This document shows positions 30,983 to 42,692 of a stretch of 64,000 nucleotides of DNA, piece by piece. This DNA comes from Symsagittifera roscoffensis (taxonomy: Eukaryota; Xenacoelomorpha; Acoela; Convolutidae): positions 7,390,633 through 7,454,632 of the forward strand of contig NC_087069.1 in assembly GCF_963678635.1 (NCBI RefSeq), in the 5' to 3' direction. The notes beneath the pieces were generated by a model. The model saw nothing but the letters and a program-made list of their open reading frames with translations. It was not told the origin of the DNA and did not search any database. The first letter of the stretch is position 1; the number at the start of each line of letters is the position of its first letter. Made by a program: the position numbers and the translations under genes.

Positions 30983-32335
30983 CAAGATTAACGAAATGAA
31001 AATGAAGTTAGGCAGCAGAGTGATGCCGAGAAGAGTAGGAAAAACGAAGGTGGATTCAGAGATATCGGTGAAAGTTGTGAATTCAGCAAAGAGAAAGCGA
31101 GTCGAAGAGATCGTGGATTTGGGACAAGGCGACTATCAATTGTCCGGCACGGATAAGATGCTGACTGATATAACGATGGTGCCACCCATTCTCATGGCGG
31201 GGATAAAGTCAATAGGCTATAAATCCAGAAGGAGTGACCGCACTCTGACTGGAGCAGCCTTGGAAATGGAGTTACTCAGCCAATGCGGAGAGAGTACAAT
31301 GAGGGACTTTAAGCCATCTCCCATGAATCACGGAAAGGGAAGTGTCGCAGGACAACTAGTACCAGTAGAATATAACCGACTGACAGTGTCGGAGACTGTG
31401 TCAATAGATGAACCCGCCGGTGGATACATGGAGATGTTAGAATACCGAAACTCGGCTAGAGGGTATTTGATGGCTTTAGAAGACAAGGGTGCCATGGAGG
31501 GTTATCTGGAAACGATGTTACAAGGCACCACCCTCAAGCAAAAGGCGTACGGGACCTTAGCGTCGTCTGAGATACAGGCAGAGACGATAGAGCAGTTGGT
31601 GAGCCTTCCATGGAAAGCTGTAGTATTACGATACTTTGAAGAAGAAATGAGGACTGCGCCGAAAATACATGCTCTCATGGCAGTGCCTTATGTGAGGACA
31701 GAGTTGCAATTGAGATTTGCATGGTGCCTGATGGGACTGATTCGTGAAGAGTACGATTCGGAAGAAAGGAAATGATCAAAAGAAGAGAAGGTTTTCCTTA
31801 TGACAAACCTGAGGGATCTGATGATCCAAGAGGGAGCAGCAGTGGCGTTTGCGAAACGGAGAGACGCTCTCTGTTTCATTCGATTCATGATAGAACAGAT
31901 CTCGGTACCAGCATTGAATACCTGTGTCAAGATGCTGAGGGAGGGCGATGCGCGAGCGAAAGCCTTACTCTTGCTAGCACTGCTGGATATGCATCAAAGC
32001 AAACCAATGAGGGTAAACATGAAAGAACCCGAAGAGTTAGAGCCCATGAGAAGGATAGACGAGATAAGAAGATTCTCGAACAAGGAGCTGAGACTCACCA
32101 AAAAATCTATGGGGGCATTGCCGAAGTCCAGTGAATACTGTGGACCAATTAAGAAGAAGTCGTACAGCTACGTATCCGGAATCATAGGGATGGCGTATAA
32201 TCCGTTCCTGAGTGAAGACATACGCGATTGCTTCTTCGATTACGAGCAAGCAGTGTTGCTAAGATTCTGGATGTCGAGAATCGTGACGATAAAAACGCCA
32301 CCAATCCTCAGAACAAATAGGGATTGATCTTGGAG
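30972..32335 (+). pseudogene. ORF Y of element C, first half (unknown function)
   Basis: Frames 30972-31775 and 31800-32327 form the N-terminal half. The first overlaps the ORF X stop by 11 bp; its first ATG is near 30996. A frame change lies near 31780. A shared block (FAKRRDALCFIRFM; KKSYSYVSGIIGMAYNPF) matches B 42629-43919 (LARRKDATCFLRWI; GKYQYVSGAMVMAYNPF). The N-terminus is basic. No known domain is recognised. Confidence 0.65.
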
Positions 32336-34196
32336 GAAGAGGTGACTGCACCTTCCGTACCAAAGTCCGACAAAAGAGTGGAGTTTGGGTTGGGATTCTC
32401 GGATGAATTGCTGAGGACGAGCTTAATGGTGGTGTGGGCATTGATGAGGCCATCATGGTGTCCTAGTCCCAACGCCGACTCGATACTGCGAGCGACACAA
32501 CACGTGCAGAGGTAACTGAATGCAGACTGTAACCTGCGTGACCTTAACATCATGTATAATGTGATGACAACGGCCTCTAGGAGCAACGGGGAAGATAAAG
32601 TGGAGTTGCCTGGCTGGGGACCAGAAGACTGGGTTAAACCTGGTAGCTGTCTGGCGGAAGTCTGTGGACTGGAGGGTCACGTTTGTGGAGGTCTGGACTG
32701 TGTGAAGACCCTGGAGAAGCAACACAAGCAATTGATGGTATTGTTTGGAAATGTCGTGATGAAAGCGAGGACAGAAACGGAACTGATAGCGGATTGTCAT
32801 GGAGGAACCGATGTGAATCTAGTGACTGCACTAGGATTCTACAGCATGTTTGGTTCTTTAGAGTCACTATTGAATCTAGAACAGAAACACGAGATGGTCA
32901 AAGCCATCAGTGTAGAACTGTTCCCAGGAGTTCTGCAGACTGAGCAGAAATACATAGGAAATTGGAGGGAAGCGATCGAGACGGAAATGAATATCAGACA
33001 CAGTGAGACTTATTGTAGACCATCAGGAGCCCGATATTTGGCTGGTTCAACATTGGCTCCAATGTGCAAGAGTAGATACCCTGTACATTTCGTAGCTGTG
33101 GATGTGAAGAGTACGAAAACAATCGTGGATCAAGCCTTCTCAGTGAGATGTGTGAGACTGACAAGAATGTCTGAAAAATCTTATGAGTTGCTATGTAAGA
33201 TGTTCTCAGCAGTTCCAGAAAGAACCAAGGAAGAGTTGGAATCGATACTGGGATAGAAGTTCATGGGATACGTGAGCGGGAACTTCAGTGATTTTGAGAG
33301 ACAGAAACAAAGAGGATCAACGGTTACGGATTACAATACAGTAGACGAAAATGATGAAATCCACCGAGTGATGATGGAAGTGGAACCATTACTGGAAGCT
33401 TCGGAAAACGTAATTGGAGGAGCATCATGTTGACACATGATGAGTTTCCTTGCCACTGCTTGTTACAGACTTGGTGGTATCCCAAGCGTAGTAATCTGAT
33501 GTTGATCTGGGACTCTGGAGAGCTGCTCTCCATGGGTTTTCCAGACTCATCACAGCCCATAACAATAGTGATAGTGGGAGTTATGATGGCGATACGATGG
33601 CTGGAGGCTCATGTGAGAGAAAACTACAGACAGGAAGCGCCAACGAGAGAACAGTTGCAGAAGTTTGATTGTCTAAAAGATTTAGATCTTTTTGAAACAA
33701 TGTGCAAAATTCTGAACATTCCGATGGAAGTGAAGAGGATATGGGCAAGAAAACGATTGATGCCATGGTTCAGAGTTGACATGACTCATGGTTGTACGAG
33801 TATGCTAAAAAGCATATGTCGAAGCACGGCAGAGTGTACAGTGGATATCAGCTGGTCATTGGAGCGGGAGCCTTCAAGCGAGCTTTTGTGACTCATCGGA
33901 ATGCAGTGACCACCGCAGTGAAAAGGATTTCCAGGACTAGTGAACGTAGTGGAAAGGAGAAGGCGGAGATGTTGAAGGAAGATTTGTAGAGAAATGTGAC
34001 GTTGTGTCTCCACAACAGCTTCTGCAGTAACAGAGAATCTAACGTGGATCCCCTAACGTGTTGTAAACAGAGGGTAGAAGAGCAGAAGTGTTGGAGGACT
34101 GCTTCCAACAGCGTCAGGATAGCTAACGATGTGTTCCAGGACACAGAGACTGAAAGTGCAGAGTCAGTATCACAGGAGGAAGAGATGGAACATTGA
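32336..34196 (+). pseudogene. ORF Y of element C, second half, with conserved Cys/His motif
   Basis: Pieces 32336-32515, 32552-33256, 33264-33790 and 33792-34196 follow in order, with stops at 32513, 33254 and 33987 and shifts between. A C-x9-H-x-C-x4-C motif (32648-32701) and a PCHC motif (33448-33459) are shared with B, as are the blocks TALGFYSMFGSL, FSVRCVRLTRMS and LHNSFCSNRES. The last 30 residues are acidic. The protein may bind zinc, but its role is unknown. Confidence 0.7.
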
Positions 34197-35008
34197 CAGA
34201 TGGTCGAGAAAACAAGAAGCAAAAAGAAAGAAAATTAGAGGAATTTAGAAGTTTTAGAACTTCTAAACGATGAAAAAGAAAAAACCAAAGAAGTGATGGA
34301 AAGAAGAAATTAAAACTCAGGATCGTTTTATGTGTGTGAAAAAACTCAAGTGAGAAACCAAACAACCAAGTTGTAATTGAAAACTGAAACATTTAGTTGA
34401 GTTTTGAACATTGGAGAATTTGTTGCATTTATAAAATTGATTTTTAGCGAAGTGGCTTTAGAGACACTTATTATTTGTTTAGTAAGGCTTAAGAGGAAAG
34501 TATATTTAAATATTCCAGCCTGCATGATTGTTTTTAATCACTTAGGACGACTGATCACTTTGTGGTGACATGAAAGACTTGAGTAATCTCTTGAAGAGGG
34601 AGATTGTTACATTGTTCTTTCTAACCACAGAGTTTCTTAGTTTTAATATTCAGGACAATAAACAAGCAAGATTTCCGAAGGGAAGGAGCATAGTAGGATA
34701 ATTTTAGCTTGTTGGTTGGCAGGACTGTCCAGCAAACTAACATTTTTTAAATCTAAGAGAAAAAGTTTTTAATCAGGACATTGACATTGGAAGTCAGAAA
34801 ATACATTTTTATTTTAGGTCAAATCCTCAGTGAGCAGATTAATGAAAGAATTTGAAGGCTATAGTGTTGTAGTATGATGCCATTTGTATTTTGCAGTGAG
34901 TCGATGTGACGTGGATAAAAGTGATTACGTGCATTTTGTAAATTCTGTTCGATGACACTGTGCCGATTATACGAACATTGCGAGATTCAATGGGGACATT
35001 GACCGGAC
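34197..35008 (+). other. 3' untranslated region of element C
   Basis: About 0.8 kb of AT-rich sequence between ORF Y and the polypurine tract. The part from 34480 on is repeated, at moderate divergence, at 62370-62900 just outside element B. No gene is seen. Confidence 0.7.
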
Positions 35009-35021
35009 TGTCAGGGGAGTA
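35009..35021 (+). promoter_or_regulatory. 3' polypurine tract of element C
   Basis: TGTCAGGGGAGTA lies immediately before the LTR start TGTGACATTCG. It is the expected plus-strand primer. Related tracts stand before the 3' LTR of B (AGTCCGGGAAGTA, 40286-40298) and in the relict at 62901-62913. Confidence 0.8.
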
Positions 35022-35936
35022 TGTGACATTCGACCAGAATGGCCAAAATTCAATTTCTACAGACTTCGAATTTTTAGCAGTAAGCCTTCCGAATTGGTGA
35101 TTGTTGGAAGTTAAGAGCGTTATTTGAACGATTGAACAAAACGTGAAGGTTGAGTGATTCGGGAATTCAAAATTTTAAATTTTCGAAGTGATTACGTAAC
35201 ATTTCTGAGAAACGTCAGAAACGGCCATTTTGGCTAAAAAGCTGAAAAGAAACAGAACAACATTAGCTGCGCTAACAACAACTACTAAATCGAGATTGAA
35301 AAACGACAACGATTTACAGAGTAACAGAGAACACTCCGAGTTGCAACTATTGTGCCGATACAATAGTTGCAAGGCCGTTGCGAACAACGGTGAAGGGTGA
35401 GAGACAGCCTTCCGGATTAAGAAGAAATCATGATTAACGAGCTTGATTCAGCGGATTCGTCAATCCGGAAGGGTAAAGGAACTGAAACTTTTATCCTGTT
35501 ACATAAACTTTTAGCTTCCTGTCATGTCCTGACTTGAATTTAATTGATATTCGGATTAGTTTTGATAAGGAAGAGGAGCTAGGAGTTGGGGGGAAAGGGT
35601 TGATCCATCTTCGATGGAGATGACGATTTTTATCTACTGAACAAAAACCAAAATTCAATAAATAGTAATAGCCCTGTTTTTAGGAGTGACCTCGTGGTCT
35701 GGGGATACTGAGACCCAGCCATGAGCTCACTATTTGCATGCGACCTAGTTAATTTGAGCGTTCTGGTCGAAGCCGGAGAACAGTAACGTTTTTTTCGACC
35801 CGATGTAAGAAAGACCACCGAAAGCACTGGCTTGGTAGAGACGGTGAAAAGCATGCAGAACTCTGTTTAGACGTTAGCCAGTCGTCTTAGGACTTAGTTT
35901 TGTTTTCCGTCGATATGTATCTTCCGGGCGAATGTT
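35022..35936 (+). repeat. 3' LTR of element C (complete)
   Basis: 915 bp, starting TGTGACATTCG and ending CGAATGTT, so the ends are imperfect inverted copies; the 5' copy ends CGAATGTTAC. It carries the tandem hairpins at 35341-35390 and a candidate poly(A) signal AATAAA at 35657-35662. LINE sequence begins right after it. Confidence 0.92.
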
Positions 35937-37085
35937 TCTGCCGAAGTTTGATATACATAGAAGTGACCGTCCCAGTAAAAACGGTAATACTAAGCATGGA
36001 GGAGTCCTCATTGGAGTGAAAAAGAATATACCCCACACGAGAATCATGTTTGACTCACCAGACTGTGTAATCACTCTACTTCACTTCAAAATTCCCTTGT
36101 TACTCTGCTGCATATATAGCGCACCGTCAGACAGTTCCTACTGCTGGTCAGCAAATAAACTAATAACACTACTAAACCATATCAGAGATGTGCAACAAGA
36201 AAACTCAGTTCGAAATGTGATATTATTAGGAGACATTAATTTTGCACAAACTGACTGGTCTACACTGATATCCAGAGCTGAAAACGAACAGGTGGTATTG
36301 GATGCTCTCTGCAGCTTTAACTATGAACAAGCGATTAAAATTGACCATAGAAAATAATTACTGGACGTGATCTTATGCAATAATGGGGATATCCTTTCTG
36401 ATGTTTGCATTGATAACTTTCTGAAAAGCCACTTTGCCAGCGATCACTTGCCTTACAAGGCAAGGATTCAATTTCAGTCTAACGAATCGGTCCGTCGCGA
36501 CAGATCACATGAAATTGAACTCGACTTTGCAAAGTTTGCTTATAGCAAAGCCGACTGGAGAGCCATAAACGATCAAATAGCTGAGGAGCCTTTCATGACA
36601 TACTTTTACAGCAATATCGATGTTATGACTAGACTGTGGTACCAGTGGATTTATAGTTTTCTAATAAAGCACATTCCCTTACAAACTAAACATCGGTTGT
36701 CCCTGGCGCCTTGGGTAACCCCCTCAACCTCTAATCTTATTAAAATCCGAGCTACATTAACTAATAATTATACTAAAAAGCCGAGCGAAGCTAACATCAG
36801 GAAATTGGAAAAATCGCAAACAAACCTGGCCTATGCTCTTCTGATGGATCAGCAAAACCATGAGAGAGAACTTTTCAAAGAAGGGCGTTTTGATAAACTT
36901 CAAAAATATCTGCGTAACGTTCGGCGTTCTACTACTGTGCCTAGTGAAATGTATCTCGATGGTGAAAAAGCTCGCTCCGACCAAGATAAAGCTGAACTTT
37001 TCAACCGGTATTTCCATTCCGTCTACAGCAACATTACATATGATTCAAACCTAGACATTGATAAAACGACCCTCCTAAATTTTTA
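35937..37085 (+). pseudogene. LINE 1 endonuclease domain and linker (partial)
   Basis: Frame 35932-36357 contains RSDRPSKNGNTKHGGVLIGV and LLGDINFAQTDW, the HGGVLI and GDxN blocks of APE-type endonucleases. A TAA at 36355 interrupts it. The adjoining frame 36367-37086 carries SDHLPYKARI, the catalytic SDH block. A link region leads to the reverse transcriptase. This nicks target DNA in active LINEs. The N-terminal third is absent because C is inserted there. Confidence 0.8.
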
Positions 37086-37100
37086 ATATCATCGAAATAG

Positions 37101-38640
37101 AAGACATATTAAAAAATCTTAACATAAACAAGTCTGATAGAATGGGAAACTTGCTCTTTAAACAGCTCTGGAGCTCCATCTCAAAATCATTAATGTTACT
37201 TTTCAATACGATTGCGAACAAGCAGCAATTCCCATCTACTTGGAAAGTAAGTGAAATAGTGCCTATCCACAAGGAAAATAATAAACAGGTAGTCTCCAAT
37301 TACAGGCCAATCAGTCTTCTGAATGCTACATCGAAGGTATTAGAAAAACTGATGTTTGATAAAATGTACTCGAAGGTGCAAAATCTGCTGCATAACTCAC
37401 AACACGGTTTCAGAACGAAACGCTCAGCCATTACTAACATCAGACTCTATCTCCACGAAATCTATCTAATGTACGACAACAAGAATGTAAATAACCTTTC
37501 ATCCCTGTATCTCGATTTTGAAAAGGCGTTTGATAAAGTCAACCACCTGAAAGTAATTGAAAAGCTTTCTCATACCGGCTTCAGTGGCGCGTGCCTTGGT
37601 CTACTGGAAAGTTATCTCAGTGATAGATACCAACAGGTGCGAATCGGGCATTGCATCTCAAAATTTATTACTGCCAATAACAAGTGGGGTTCCGCAGGGA
37701 TCAATACTTGGCCCACTCATGTTTATTTTGTACATAAATGACTTGCCAACGGCGGCCATGTCCAACTGCTTCGGCTATGCTGACAACTATAAAATTGTCT
37801 CAGATAACGCAATAACCCTGAATATCGACTCGAAGAAAATTTGGAACTGGTGCTCCAAGAATTTTATGAGTTTGAACCTAAGTAAATGCAAAAGGCAGTA
37901 TGTCTGTTTGCATGAAAAAACAGAATATACCAGGAACGGATCTTATGAAAGATCTTGGACTTATAGTCACAAACAACCTGTCTTGGACGGAATACGCTAA
38001 AACTAGATCCGCTAAATCGCTAAAAGCTTTCTTCTCTTTAAAAAGAAACCTAGCCAATAGCTCGACCATAAGCACTAAGAAAAATGCATACAGAGGATAT
38101 GTAGTGCCAATAATCAGCTATGCATCGTCTCTTTGGGAACCATCTAAGTCTGAACTGGCACTCATTGAGAAGGTTCAACATCGAGCAAGTATCTGGATAT
38201 TAGGCACAAACAACCTTCCATATAAATCGCGTCTTCAAAGACTTCACTTACTACCACTGTCCTTATATCATGAAATGCATGTAGTTTTACTTTTTGCTAG
38301 GATTATCAACTCGAAAACTGACATTGATTGGGAGAAGTATGTACAGATTATGGATACAGGCATAACAAGATCACACGCAATACCCTTTTATACCAGCAAA
38401 TGCTTCCGACTGAAAAAATGAGAATACGATTTTCGGCAACGAGCATGTTCACTTTCAAATATATTTAATATACATCTCAACCAAGATGTCATCAAATCAA
38501 CGCAATGCAAAGAAGAACTGTCAACTATCTACTGGCGCTACTTCACTGCGAAATTCAACGAAAACCTCCCCTGCACCTGGAGATTATGCTGCGACTGCAC
38601 AAACTGCATCAATACTGCAAAACTGAATTTCTATGAGACT
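37101..38640 (+). pseudogene. LINE 1 reverse transcriptase and C-terminal region (broken)
   Basis: Frame 37142-37741 has PIHKENNKQVVSNYRPISLL, QHGFR and LDFEKAFDKVNH. The frame shifts near 37690, and 37557-38000 continues with SGVPQGSILGPL and GYADN. The last motif replaces the catalytic F/YADD pair, with the second Asp changed to Asn, so the enzyme would be dead even without the shifts. Frame 37900-38421 gives the usual LINE thumb/connection region (ISYASSLWEPS). Short AT-rich remains follow to the ATT tail. Confidence 0.85.
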
Positions 38641-38692
38641 CAGTAAACTGAAAATGAGAGGGAAGCAATTCCCCTGGAACTTATCCTAAATC

Positions 38693-38731
38693 CTTCATTA
38701 TTATTATGATTATGATTATTATTATTATTAT
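38693..38731. repeat. (ATT)n microsatellite tail
   Basis: A run of TATTATTATGATTATGATTA type at the end of LINE 1. It is either the LINE's own 3' tail or the join to the next LINE fragment. Confidence 0.8.
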
Positions 38732-39330
38732 GTTCATCAATACTTGTGTTAAAAGTATTTTATTGTATGCTAGTCCTGTGTGGTCTCCCTTTTTAACTAT
38801 GTTAAGGAAGCTTAAGAAATTCAACAGGAAATGTCTTACCTGGGTTACAGGTCATTTACCTTATTTAAAGCAACTTTCTCTAACAAATTCTCTTCCCATA
38901 TCCTTCACGCTTATATTTAGCGACCTTATCCTTTTCCACAAAATGTTAAATGGCGACTCAAAACTCCCCTTTGCTGCGTATTATTATTTTAAGTTGACGA
39001 CATCAAGATCCAGCGCGTTGATGACAATGAAAACCGCAAGAAGATGGTCAACCGAGACGTTCTTCACCCACCAAACAGCACGTGCCGTGAAATACATGCT
39101 GAAAACAACGGAGATCGACTTTTTCACCTCTTTGCGCCGTTTTCGCAGTACCCTCAAAGATTTCTTAGTAGAGCGCTCTAAGCTCTTCAATCATGAAAAC
39201 TCATACACTTGGTTTTTGAAGTGCCGTTGCTCTTTCTGCAGATCTTAGTTTTCTAACATATATTTGTTAATCTATTCATATAAATTTTGCCTTATTTTCA
39301 ATAAGGGAGTTAATTCTTTTTTTGTTTGTT
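38732..39330 (+). mobile_element. LINE 2: 5'-truncated fragment encoding the end of a LINE ORF2
   Basis: Frame 38732-39248 encodes ILLYASPVWSPF, LKKFNRKCLTWVTGHLPYL and LILFHKMLNGD, the pattern of the region downstream of LINE reverse transcriptases, and ends in a Cys-rich tip (LKCRCSFC). This is a different subfamily from LINE 1, which has its own version of the region at about 38080-38420. The tail to 39330 is AT-rich. Confidence 0.75.
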
Positions 39331-39392
39331 TGTTATTTGTTTGGTTCCCTTGCGACATGAGACTAAAACTCGCGTTACAGCTTAAAGGCCAT
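39331..39392 (-). other. Flank of element B: scrap of family I LTR and target duplication
   Basis: The words GCGACATGAGACTAAAACTC and TTACAGCTTAAAGGCC resemble an internal part of the family I LTR (for example 39528-39570). B thus appears to have landed in an older LTR fragment. CCAT at 39389-39392 is repeated at 62364-62367. Confidence 0.6.
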
Positions 39393-40285
39393 GTAACATT
39401 CGTCTACTTCGGTCACATATGAGGCTTAAGAAAAATAGGCCCTATAACCATTGGCTCAAGAGTCAGGGACACTATCTCTTGTGTTTTTCTACCTCAAAAC
39501 GGTCGGAGCCAATTCGGTTCACTTGCGACATGAGACTGCAACCCGTTACGGCTTAAAGGCCACTACCAAAATATCCCCCCACTCTAGAAATAAGAACGTC
39601 CCCATAATTAGGTCTCAAAATACCCAAAATACACGAACGACGTTAAAAACCGGGTCGGAACAATCCGTTAAGTTACTTTTTTGTTAGACAGTGGAACTTT
39701 GATCCATTTCAGATGGATCAACCTAAAACTCGCCTTATCTCAACATAACAACCATAAAACACACTCGAGAAAATTAAATTTGGTACTTACATAGCAGCAC
39801 GCTTGAGAAACAGAGTAATTAACTTAGTTAATGACTCTAGCATAAATATAATCGAATATAACTCAAGAAGTCTTTTAAGGATGAGTTCCAATCAAAGGAA
39901 GTAAGTTTTAACTGAAGAATATAGTTTTGGATCTGGACCATTGGGAGACTTCACTTGTTTGTCTTTCCGTTGAAGGTTCACCCTGGTCCAACTGATTCTA
40001 AGCCTGCTCTCGTGTTTGTTTGGTTTCCTATGTCAGATGGGACAGCTCTACTCTAGTTTTCTACGACGGAAAATGCGAAGAGCAATTCCCCACTGTATAT
40101 CTCTGACAACTTTCCCGCAATTGTAATTCGGTCGTTCTGATTTTATTTTATCTGTTTTCAGTTGTCGCGAGAAAACTGAGCATGACAGACTCCATTCGAA
40201 TTTTTGAAATAGTAAATCCCACTCCAAAAACCACATGTCTCGTGCTCCTCAAGGTCAAACTTCCAATATATGACCGACTGGCGCA
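39393..40285 (-). repeat. 3' LTR of element B
   Basis: 893 bp matching 61425-62363 and 11828-12708. On the coding strand it starts TGCGCCAGTCGG, where the others have TGTG, and ends CGAATGTTAC. The LTR hairpin is intact at 39699-39721. Confidence 0.93.
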
Positions 40286-40298
40286 TACTTCCCGGACT
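40286..40298 (-). promoter_or_regulatory. 3' polypurine tract of element B
   Basis: The coding strand reads AGTCCGGGAAGTA directly before the LTR. It matches the tract of C (TGTCAGGGGAGTA) at 10 of 13 positions and the internal words of pol. Confidence 0.7.
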
Positions 40299-40734
40299 CA
40301 AGATCGATGCCCTCATCGCGTGCTATCGTCTGTCAGTGAATCCCAGAAAAGCGAGTGTTGCTCAAGGTGCAGTGACAGTGGTCATTTACAGAAGTTTGCA
40401 GCGGACTTAAGTTTATCTACACCCCAAAATTCACAACTATGTAAAATTTTCATACTATCGCTAAACAGCAATCAAAATCTGCATACACCTGCAACTTTGA
40501 ATTCTCGCTTTTTAAGCCAACAATCTAAATTTTCTTTTGTTCCCTTCAATCAGGAAATTGTCATGCAACATTTTGATTTATATAATAAATATAGCATATT
40601 AATAGCATATTAAAAACAATATCTGATTTGTTAAAATTTCTTTTTCGTGAACCCAGATTTCATACGAGTTCACCCTCGAGCCCCCTTCCCTCTCAAGACT
40701 CAAGACTCTAGAATTTCCCCTTTTAGCCATCTAC
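40299..40734 (-). other. 3' untranslated region of element B
   Basis: About 0.44 kb between the ORF Y stop and the polypurine tract, half as long as in C. It has AT-rich stretches near 40560-40640 and no gene. Confidence 0.65.
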
Positions 40735-42692
40735 TCATCTCGTGTTCTTCGCACTCGATGTACTAGATCCGGACGTATTCGACACTGCAAACTGTTTCAA
40801 CAGTGCTTCTTCATCATCGGAGCTAATCACTATCTCCTCCCAAGCCTTCAGTTGTTCATAGGATCGCATCCATTCCCTTTGCTCCTGCAATCTCTTTGCT
40901 TGGTTGGGCAAACCCTTCACTCTCGACTCTCGGTTCAAACAGAAGGAGTTGTGAAGGCTCAGGCTCACGTTCTTCGCCAAGTCTTCCTCTAGTATCAACT
41001 CCCTCGCCTTTGTGTTGTTTCTAGACACTCTACCGACTCTTTTCCACCCCGTCGTGATTGCATTTCGATGGGTTAACAGAGGTCTCTTGAAGGCCTCTAG
41101 TCCAATCTCGGCCTGGATCTGTCGATAATCCTTCTGATATTTCCTCATGTGGTCCTTCGTTACTATGTACAACCAAGACGTCAACGTCGCTCTAAACCAA
41201 GGAAAGAACCTCAAGCGGCTCCATACGTGTCTAACTTCCATTGATATGGCGAATACCTTGCATGCAGTTTCAAACAACTCGAGTCTCCTGCTATAATCTA
41301 TCGCGTATATGGACTCCTCAGTTGGCGTCTTCGTTTCCCGATACTTCCTTACATTCTCCTCAATCCACCTTAGAGCCAGCATCGTACTCACCACCAAGAG
41401 CGTCACCTTTTGCCGGTGATCCGGTAATCCTATCGACCGACTTTCTTCCACATTCCATACCAGGCAGAGGTTTGCATGATCTGGATACCACACCGCTTGT
41501 GCCAGACAGTGGCATGGGCATTCTCCATGTGTGATCTCAATACTCTTGAGGTTGCGCTCTCCCGAAGCTTCCAGGAGAGGTTCGAGCTCCATCATCTTCT
41601 CATGTATCGTATCGTTCTCTTCTGGGTTCGGAGTACCACCCACCGGTTTTCCGATCACACTTTGTCTCTCGTGGTCGCTTTTATTCTCATTTTCCAAATT
41701 CAAAAGCACTTCCCCCCAGATTTCACTCAAGTCATCCCTCAGTTCTCTCGGCACTGTTCCTCGGATTTTTCTGAACAACCTGAGTGACGCGACATCCGAG
41801 CCAACCTTACGCACTTGGGCACTGAGAAGGCCTTGTCTACTAATACTCTTTGGCTGGATACCTCCACCATCGCCATGTGCAGTGGGTAGTGGCTGCCGCA
41901 CAGGTTGGCCATCACTGACCCTACTAGAGATTTCGCATTTAATGGTAGACCATAGGCTTCGCTCATGGGAAATCCCATTTCCGCCTCGAGACCGACCTTC
42001 CAGCTCCGGATGTGCTTTTGAGTCACCTGCAACACCCCAGGCCATGACCCCACGCTCAACGCAGTCACCAAATGGTGTTCAGACTCTAGGCTCTCCAGTG
42101 ACGGCAGACTGCACATCCTTGAGAAGAATCCGAGAGCTGTTGCTATGTTCACCGTGGTACTCGCGTAACACTCCGCCACTATTTGTACCTCACTCTTCTC
42201 CCTCTCCGTGATGTCTTCAAACCAAGTGATTAGATCTTCTTTTTGAAAGGACTGTATCCTAACGCATGATCGTCCATCACAGAAGTGCTCTCCATTCCCA
42301 AACGTTGAATCCAGACAACTGCCCGGCTCCATCTTCCTTGCTGACCCTAGTTTATTCGTCCTTTCGCCTGACTCCTTCACCTGAGGTAATATCAGTTTGT
42401 GTACTATACTCAATGTTGCTAGATGTTCATCTTCCGTCGGTGCTAACCTCACTCGCTCTGTGGTTTCCTCGATCAGGCTCGCGTGGGGATGTGGAAACCA
42501 AGAGGGCCCTAGTAACTTCCACACCACTCCCAGATTCGTGATTAACATGCCATTGCCATTACCCATCTTCAGTTCGACTCTTTTGCTTGAGCGCGGTACG
42601 CTTATCACCTCCGGCGTTTTCTCGAGAATCAAGCCCAGACTCGGTCTCTCTCTCTCTCCACTGCGTCTATTTCCACTATTTTCTCTGTCCAA
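40735..42692 (-). pseudogene. ORF Y of element B, second half, with conserved Cys/His motif
   Basis: Two overlapping frames, 41739-42692 and 40735-42045, are one coding region with a shift near 41800. The first carries C-x9-H-x-C-x4-C at 42264-42317, the second GECPCHCL near 41508-41531 and LHNSFCLNRES near the end; all three are shared with C. The C-terminus is Ser-rich with an acidic SSDDEEA patch. Function unknown; the Cys/His spacing suggests metal binding. Confidence 0.7.

Larger units (their letters stand above)
12709..35936 (+). mobile_element. Element C: giant Ty3/gypsy-like LTR retrotransposon, family II, decayed
   Basis: About 23.2 kb on the plus strand: partial 5' LTR (12709-13370), primer-binding site, leader, gag, pol, ORF X, ORF Y, 3' untranslated region, polypurine tract and complete 3' LTR (35022-35936). 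Its 5' LTR lacks the first 255 bp because element A is inserted there; that piece should lie left of A, outside the window. The reading frames carry many stops and shifts, plus loss of the capsid region, so C is inactive. The two LTRs differ at roughly 2-3% of the positions I compared by eye. C itself sits inside a LINE. Confidence 0.92.
35937..38731 (+). mobile_element. LINE 1: endonuclease-type non-LTR retrotransposon, interrupted by element C
   Basis: Starting at the LTR boundary, the translation shows the second half of an APE endonuclease, then a reverse transcriptase and C-terminal region, ending in an (ATT)n tail near 38693-38731, which is usual for CR1/L2/Jockey-like LINEs. The missing 5' part should be on the far side of element C. 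Multiple stops and shifts show it is dead. Confidence 0.85.
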
